64,000 nucleotides of DNA from Sphaerisporangium rubeum (GTDB taxonomy: Bacteria; Actinomycetota; Actinomycetes; Streptosporangiales; Streptosporangiaceae): positions 1,116,001 to 1,180,000 of the forward strand of contig NZ_JACHIU010000001.1 in NCBI RefSeq assembly GCF_014207705.1, given 5' to 3'. The translations under genes and the position numbers were made by a program. Shown here in pieces: positions 59,338 to 64,000 of the stretch; the first letter of the stretch is position 1, and every line of letters starts with the position of its first letter. The notes under the pieces are model-generated. The model was not told where the DNA came from. It ran no database searches and worked only from the letters and a program-made list of their open reading frames with translations.

Positions 59338-60354
59338 ATGCCGGCTCAGGATCTCGCGGTGGCCGACCCCCCTGACGTGGCCGCGCCGCGCCGGCGGTAC
59401 CGGCGGCTGATCGGCAGGTCGGCGGTGTTCGCGGCGGTCGTCTGCGTCGTGGTGCTCTTCCGGGACAGGCTGCCGGACCCGGCCGAGGTCTGGGGGCTCA
59501 TCACGAGGGCCGACCCGATGTGGCTCGGGGTCGCCGTGGCGGCCGAGGCGGCGTCGATGCGCGCGTTCGCGACGTTGCTGAGGCACCTGCTGGTCGCCGG
59601 AGGCATCCACCTCAGCCTGCCGCGCGCGATGGCCGTGACGTACGCGCGCAACGCGGTGTCCAGCTCGCTTCCCGGCGGCCAGATCCTCAGCGTCGCCTAC
59701 ACCACGCGGCAGTTCCGGCGCGTCGGCGCGTCGCCGGCGGTCATCGCGGCGACCCTCGTCCTGACCTCGGTCTTCTCCACCCTGACCTTTCTCGCGCTCG
59801 GAGTGGTGGCGCTGCTCGCCGAGCCCGCCACCCGGACCACCGCCATGTGGGTGTTCGCCGGCGCGGGGTCCGCGCTGGCGCTCGCGGTGGTGTTCCTGCC
59901 GGAACGGCGGCCGAGGCCGGCCCGTCACGGTCCGCGGCTCACCGCACTGCTCGACGCAGTTTGCGCCGCCAGGTCCGCGATCACGCTGACCCGCCGCGAC
60001 CGCCTCGTGCTCCCCGCCGTCGCGCTGCTCAACTGGCTGCTCGACATCGCGTGTCTCGCCGCCGTGTGCGCCGCCACCGGGGTGTCGGTGGGGACGCACA
60101 CGGTTCTGCTCGGCTACGTCGCCGCCAAGGCCGCGGGTGTGCTCGCGTTGCTGCCAGGCGGCCTCGGCGTCACCGAGATCGGCATGGCCGCGACGTTCGC
60201 CGGCGCGGGCCTCGGGCTCCCCGCCGCCGCGGCCGTGGTGGCGATCTACCGCCTCATCTCGTACTGGGCCGTGCTGATCGTCGGCTGGTGCGCCTGGCTG
60301 GCGCTGAACGTCAGCGGGACTGCAGCGCGTCCAGGGCCACCGCCATCGCGATGA
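59338..60354 (+). CDS. UPF0104/LPG synthase TM-region-like membrane protein
   Basis: 338 aa, about eight membrane helices. ATYARNAVSSSLPGGQILS-like VTYARNAVSSSLPGGQILS, LPGGLGVTEIGMA and FAGAGLGLPAAAAVVAIYRL are family signatures (AglD/MprF N-terminal flippase-like domain). Such proteins are thought to flip lipids or act beside glycosyltransferases. The ATG has GGAGG 7 bases away. Its end overlaps the converging LURP-one-like gene by 44 bases. Confidence 0.85.
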   Translation: MPAQDLAVADPPDVAAPRRRYRRLIGRSAVFAAVVCVVVLFRDRLPDPAEVWGLITRADPMWLGVAVAAEAASMRAFATLLRHLLVAGGIHLSLPRAMAVTYARNAVSSSLPGGQILSVAYTTRQFRRVGASPAVIAATLVLTSVFSTLTFLALGVVALLAEPATRTTAMWVFAGAGSALALAVVFLPERRPRPARHGPRLTALLDAVCAARSAITLTRRDRLVLPAVALLNWLLDIACLAAVCAATGVSVGTHTVLLGYVAAKAAGVLALLPGGLGVTEIGMAATFAGAGLGLPAAAAVVAIYRLISYWAVLIVGWCAWLALNVSGTAARPGPPPSR

Positions 60355-60901
60355 CCAGGCGCCGGTCCAGGCGCGGATCGTTGACGTCCACGGCGTAGCG
60401 GTCGCGCAGCCCCCACTGCCGGTCCACCGAGAAGCCGATCTGCGCACCCACGCCGAAGTCGAAGTGGTACGGCAGCCACGACAACGAGTCCACGAACCGG
60501 CGCAGGATCGCCACCACCAGGTTGCGTTCCTGACCGGTGAACGTCGGCAGGCCCGGCTGCTGCAGATGCCACGTGGAACGCAGCAGCGACGCGCCGAACT
60601 CCTTGCGGAAGAACCCGATCGGCTGGCCGGCGTGGTCCACGACGTCGTACCCGCTGCCGAGGTCGAGCACCTTGCGTGCCTTGAACCCCGCGAGCACCTG
60701 CTGCCGCGACTCGTCGGTGTACAGCGTCACCTGCTCCTTGAACGCCATCCGCTTCTGCTCGGCGAAGGCGACCATGGGTCCCTCGGAGCCGTCAGGGTTC
60801 GTCAGATGCACCACATAGCGGTTCACCATCATGGTGATCTTCTGACGGACGAGCAGGCGCCGCTGCGCCTGAAGGGTGTGCAGGTCCACGTTGCTCTCCA
60901 T
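60311..60901 (-). CDS. LURP-one-related/scramblase-like protein
   Basis: 196 aa. LVRQKITMMVNRYVVHL then VTLYTDESRQQVLAGFKARK and YDVVDHAGQPIGFFRKEFG is the tubby/scramblase-like beta-barrel seen in LURP-one-related proteins. It is cytoplasmic; function unknown, possibly membrane-lipid linked. ATG 60901 is chosen because the fold starts here; a longer frame upstream is unconserved. The 44-base overlap with the opposite gene affects the last ~14 residues. Confidence 0.75.
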   Translation of the reverse strand: MESNVDLHTLQAQRRLLVRQKITMMVNRYVVHLTNPDGSEGPMVAFAEQKRMAFKEQVTLYTDESRQQVLAGFKARKVLDLGSGYDVVDHAGQPIGFFRKEFGASLLRSTWHLQQPGLPTFTGQERNLVVAILRRFVDSLSWLPYHFDFGVGAQIGFSVDRQWGLRDRYAVDVNDPRLDRRLVIAMAVALDALQSR

Positions 60902-61053
60902 GGTCAGAGGGGATTGCCACCCTAAAGCCTGTCCGGCCGCGCGGCGTCGTGGCCTCGCTGCGGCGCGTCGAAGACGAATGGCGGCGCGGGAACGGGGCAG
61001 TAGCAATGATCGTTGAACAGGACGACCAAAGAAAAGGAGACGGGGGAAAGATC

Positions 61054-61251
61054 ATGCATCGATCACGCGAACACAAGATCATCGCCGGTGTCTGCGGAGG
61101 CCTCGCGGAAAAGTGGAACATGCCGCCGACCATGGTCCGCCTGCTGTTCATTCTCTCCTGCATCCTGCCTGGCCCTCAGTTCGTCATCTACCTGATCATG
61201 TGGGCCCTGGTACCCAAGGCCCCCGCCGGTGCGCCGTACGGCCGGTACTGA
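61054..61251 (+). CDS. PspC-domain envelope-stress protein
   Basis: 65 aa. MHRSREHKIIAGVCGGLAEK then a hydrophobic segment LLFILSCILPGPQFVIYLIMW is a stand-alone PspC domain. GGGGGAAAGATC precedes the ATG. PspC proteins sense envelope stress at the inner membrane, often with a two-component partner; none is adjacent here. Confidence 0.9.
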   Translation: MHRSREHKIIAGVCGGLAEKWNMPPTMVRLLFILSCILPGPQFVIYLIMWALVPKAPAGAPYGRY

Positions 61252-61296
61252 GCGCTCGGCGACGGTCATCCGTTCGTCGGACGTATCCTCAGGAAG

Positions 61297-61947
61297 GTGA
61301 GCGAAACCCGCAGCCGTCCCCTGGTCCTCGTCCAGGACGATCTGGTGGACTACGAGGCGGCCATGGAGCGCATGACGGAGCTGGTCGGGGCCCGGCAGCG
61401 CGATGAGATCCCCGACACGTTGTGGCTGCTCAGCCACCCGCAGGTGTTCACCATCGGCAAACGCACCTTGGCCGAGCACCTGCCCGACCCCTCGCACGGC
61501 ATCCCGGTCGTGCCGACCGGCCGGGGCGGCCAGCTCACCTACCACGGCCCCGGCCAGCTCGTCGGCTACCTCATCGTCAAGCTCCGCGCCGACGAAGGCG
61601 TGGTCGACTACGTACGCGAGGTGGAGCTGCGCCTGGTGGAGTCGCTCGGCAAGCTCGGCGTCCCCGCCGAGCGCCGCGAGACCCCACCGGGCTCCGAGCT
61701 GCTCACCGGGGTGTGGACCACCGGGAACTCCCGCAAGATCGTGTCGATCGGCATGCGCGCGTCCCGCGGCGTCACCAGCCACGGCTTCGCACTCAACGTC
61801 GACGGCGACCTCACCCCGTGGGGCTTCGCCGTGGCGTGCGGCATGCCGACGGTCGACATGACGTCCCTGGCCCGCGAACTGCCGTCCCATCCCGGTTTCG
61901 CCGAGGTCCGGCGGGTGGTCGCCGAGGCCTTCGAGGCCACGGCCTGA
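61297..61947 (+). CDS. lipB: Octanoyltransferase
   Basis: 216 aa. HPQVFTIGKRT, RGGQLTYHGPGQLVGY and the catalytic Cys in AVACGMPTVDM (with Lys in RKIVSIGMR) are diagnostic. It transfers octanoate from ACP to apo-lipoyl proteins; LipA then inserts sulfur, but no lipA is beside it in the window. GTG start with AGGAAG 4 bases upstream. Confidence 0.97.
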   Translation: MSETRSRPLVLVQDDLVDYEAAMERMTELVGARQRDEIPDTLWLLSHPQVFTIGKRTLAEHLPDPSHGIPVVPTGRGGQLTYHGPGQLVGYLIVKLRADEGVVDYVREVELRLVESLGKLGVPAERRETPPGSELLTGVWTTGNSRKIVSIGMRASRGVTSHGFALNVDGDLTPWGFAVACGMPTVDMTSLARELPSHPGFAEVRRVVAEAFEATA

Positions 61948-61954
61948 GCCTTCC

Positions 61955-61980
61955 CGGGGGCCGCGGTCTCGCGGCCCCCG
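61955..61980. terminator. Bidirectional terminator
   Basis: 11-bp arms CGGGGGCCGCG and CGCGGCCCCCG with a GTCT loop, followed by TTTCGT; between converging lipB and permease genes. Confidence 0.9.
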
Positions 61981-61993
61981 TTTCGTACGCGCG

Positions 61994-63553
61994 TCAGACG
62001 ACCGGCTCGGCCGTGTCCGTCGGCACGTCGTCGACCGTGCGGCGCGGCCCGGTGAACCAGTGCTTGGCCGACAACGTCCACCACAACGCGATGCCGATCA
62101 GCACCGCACCGACGGCGATCGGCGCGTAGTTCACCGACGTCCACGTGAAGTCCGCGTTGCCGGGCACGCCGGAGGGGCCGAGCGGCAGCACGAAGTAGAT
62201 CGAGATGATCGCGATCTCGATCACCGCGATCCACCCGAGCACCTTGTACTTGCTTCCGAGCGTCCACGGCCCCGGCTTGAACGCGTCACCCATGCGCAGC
62301 CGCAGCCAGATCGGGATGAGGAACGCCAGGTACAGTCCGATCACCGCGATCGACACCACCGCGAGGAACGCCACCGGCGTGGCGCTTCCCTCCGGCGCGT
62401 ACAGCGCCGGCAGCGTGATCAGCAGCGCCACCGCGCACCCCGCGATGATCGCGTTGACCGGTGTGCGGTTCCTGTCCACCTTGGACCACAGCCGCCACCC
62501 CGGCACCGCGCCGTCCCGCGAGAACGCGTACATCATGCGCGACATCGACGTGACACAGCTCATGCCGCAGAAGAACTGGCCGATCGTCGAGATGCCGAAG
62601 ATCACCGTGGCGAGCCCCGGCGTCAGGGACGACGTGAAGATCGCGCCGACGAAGCCGAACTCCTTGTTCACCGCGTCCACGTCGGTCGCCGCGAACAGGA
62701 ACGCCAGCAGCAGGATCCAGCCGCCGATCGCCGAGTAGAAGATCGACCGCCACAGCCCCTTGGCCGCGCTGGTCGCCGCGCCGTGCGTCTCCTCCGACAC
62801 GTGCGCGCACGCGTCGAACCCGGTGATCGTGTACTGCGTCAGCAGGAACCCGAGCGGCAGCACGTACAGCCAGAACGTCGTGCCGGACGCGCCGTCCCCG
62901 AACCCGGAGTTGTTGAACGTCTCGAACAGGAACCCGACGCTCTGGTGACTCGACGGCCCGAAGATCAGGATGGCCACGACGACCGCCGCGCCGAACACGT
63001 GCCACCACACCGAGACGTTCTGCAGGATCGAGATCAGCCGGTGACTGAAGATGTTGATCAGCGCGTGCAGGACCAGCACCACCGCGAACAGCAGGAACGT
63101 CTGCTTCAGCGCGTCACCCTGGGCCCAGGAGTCGCTGAACCGGCCGATCGTGATGTTGAGGAACGTCGCGCAACCGTAGTCCACCGAGGCGGTCACCGCG
63201 ATGAGACCGATGAGGTTGAGCCACCCCGTGAACCACCCGTGAATGGGCCTGCCGAGCTTGGCGGCCCACCAGTAGATGCCGCCGGCCGTCGGATACGCCG
63301 AGACCAGCTCCGACATGCAGAAGCCGATGATGAGGATGAACGCCGAGATCAGGGGCCAGCCGACCGAGATGGCCAGCGGACCGCCGTTGTTCCACGCCTG
63401 ACCGAAGGTCGTGAAACACCCGGCCAGGATGGAGATGATCGAGAAGGAGATCGCGAAATTGGAGAAGCCGCTCCAGGTACGGGAAAGCTCTTGTTTGTAC
63501 CCGAGTTCGGCGAGGCGTTGTGCGTCGTCGTCGAGGGAAGACTGCTGAGCCAT
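61994..63553 (-). CDS. APC-family amino acid/amine permease
   Basis: 519 aa, 12 membrane helices. FSNFAISFSIISILAGCFTT, ELVSAYPTAGGIYWWAAKLG and SRMMYAFSRDGAVPG are APC signatures, close to GABA/choline/ethanolamine permeases. The ATG has AAGGAGAGCTG. The next gene is a choline-kinase-like phosphotransferase fragment, which hints at a choline or ethanolamine substrate (weak inference). Confidence 0.9.
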   Translation of the reverse strand: MAQQSSLDDDAQRLAELGYKQELSRTWSGFSNFAISFSIISILAGCFTTFGQAWNNGGPLAISVGWPLISAFILIIGFCMSELVSAYPTAGGIYWWAAKLGRPIHGWFTGWLNLIGLIAVTASVDYGCATFLNITIGRFSDSWAQGDALKQTFLLFAVVLVLHALINIFSHRLISILQNVSVWWHVFGAAVVVAILIFGPSSHQSVGFLFETFNNSGFGDGASGTTFWLYVLPLGFLLTQYTITGFDACAHVSEETHGAATSAAKGLWRSIFYSAIGGWILLLAFLFAATDVDAVNKEFGFVGAIFTSSLTPGLATVIFGISTIGQFFCGMSCVTSMSRMMYAFSRDGAVPGWRLWSKVDRNRTPVNAIIAGCAVALLITLPALYAPEGSATPVAFLAVVSIAVIGLYLAFLIPIWLRLRMGDAFKPGPWTLGSKYKVLGWIAVIEIAIISIYFVLPLGPSGVPGNADFTWTSVNYAPIAVGAVLIGIALWWTLSAKHWFTGPRRTVDDVPTDTAEPVV

Positions 63554-63636
63554 CAGCTCTCCTTGGCTGCACAGTTCGTGCCGGTGGTGCTAGGGGGTGA
63601 CGAGGTGGAAGTGGACATTACGCCTGTGCGGGGAGG

Positions 63637-64000
63637 TCAGCCACCCCGTACTCGGTCGATCAAGGTGCCGAGCCCCGGGTCCGACAGATCACGCACCGCC
63701 TGCGCGTACTTGTCGGCGGCCTCGGCGTCGTAGTCGAAGTCCGCGGCGGCGGCCTGCTCGGCGAGCAGACCGTGATGGACGCCGAACCACAGCGTCCACG
63801 TCAGGTTGGACATGGCCAGGTACAGCCGCACCCGCGCGGCCGGCCGTTCGTCCCCGTAGTAGGCACGGGTCAGCCGCGCCACCATGTCCGGGTCGTAGTC
63901 CGCCTCGGCGGCGATGTCGCCGAGCTCGAACGCCGGGTCGTTGTTCCCGGAGAGCTGGTAATCGACGATGCGCACCGCCGAGCCGTCGAAGATGAAGTTC
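63637..64000 (-). CDS. Choline/ethanolamine kinase-like phosphotransferase (cut by window edge)
   Basis: The C-terminal ~120 residues are here; the N-terminus lies past base 64000. NFIFDGSAVRIVDYQLSG and GNNDPAFELGDIAAEADYDP give the Brenner D-N region and the second metal-binding Asp of the APH/choline kinase fold. It may phosphorylate a small alcohol or amine taken up by the adjacent APC permease. No other domain is visible. Confidence 0.7.
   Translation of the reverse strand, partial: NFIFDGSAVRIVDYQLSGNNDPAFELGDIAAEADYDPDMVARLTRAYYGDERPAARVRLYLAMSNLTWTLWFGVHHGLLAEQAAAADFDYDAEAADKYAQAVRDLSDPGLGTLIDRVRGG

Overview
The window is about 64 kb of high-G+C actinomycete chromosome. Many genes start with GTG, and genes with the same orientation often overlap by 4-8 bases. 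korAB beside a second, shortened complex I cluster, rpmG followed by two MaoC-type dehydratase subunits, a LAL-type LuxR regulator and several DUF4082 secreted proteins together suggest Streptosporangiales (Nonomuraea, Streptosporangium or Microbispora-like). That family-level placement is an inference from gene content; no rRNA or other decisive marker is present.

Layout. 1-10.1 kb: a cell-surface glycan or nucleotide-sugar locus with a cut-off glycosyltransferase, an SDR sugar epimerase, a Gfo/Idh oxidoreductase, a methyltransferase and an RmlC-type epimerase, together with two secreted DUF4082 proteins (one 1347 aa with three DUF4082 copies, one with a beta-helix). 10.2-28.2 kb: 2-oxoacid:ferredoxin oxidoreductase (korAB) faces a nuo cluster that has nuoA, B, C, H, I, J, K, L, M and N but no nuoD, E, F or G. 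The nuo run is split between nuoH and nuoI by four reverse-strand genes: a large hypothetical protein, a WXG100-like protein, a membrane Ser/Thr kinase and a helix-hairpin-helix membrane protein. The last two share the same N-terminal membrane module. An HtpX protease closes the block.

28.3-38.3 kb is accessory in character: a secreted beta-propeller-like protein with a duplicated 3' end, an RHH/PIN toxin-antitoxin pair, a DHFR-like reductase, a C-rich spacer with a strong G-quadruplex motif, yajQ, tRNA-Tyr with a truncated phage-type integrase beside it and an AT-richer orphan gene, an archaeal/eukaryotic-type prolyl-tRNA synthetase, a CadD-like transporter, a GNAT acetyltransferase and a secreted peptidase-like hydrolase.

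38.4-45.8 kb: an XRE-cupin regulator, an NCS1 transporter and a hydantoin/Asp-Glu racemase (purine or hydantoin use) around a perfect palindrome; a Tat-exported PhoX-like protein; an MFS exporter with MarR-type operators and its MarR gene. 45.9-53.4 kb: tRNA-Thr, tRNA-Met, rpmG, two MaoC dehydratase subunits, a glycosyltransferase-like protein, murB, a manganese exporter preceded by a yybP-ykoY riboswitch, and a LAL regulator. 53.6-64 kb: a 58-aa protein, deoC with a full and a half-length aldehyde dehydrogenase, a TetR/membrane-protein pair, an UPF0104 protein, a LURP-one-like protein, PspC, lipB, an APC permease and a partial choline-kinase-like phosphotransferase.

The clearest functional units are KorAB plus the EFG-less complex I (likely ferredoxin-linked energy conservation), the kinase/WXG cassette inside it, the remnant of an element at tRNA-Tyr, and the manganese riboswitch with its exporter.
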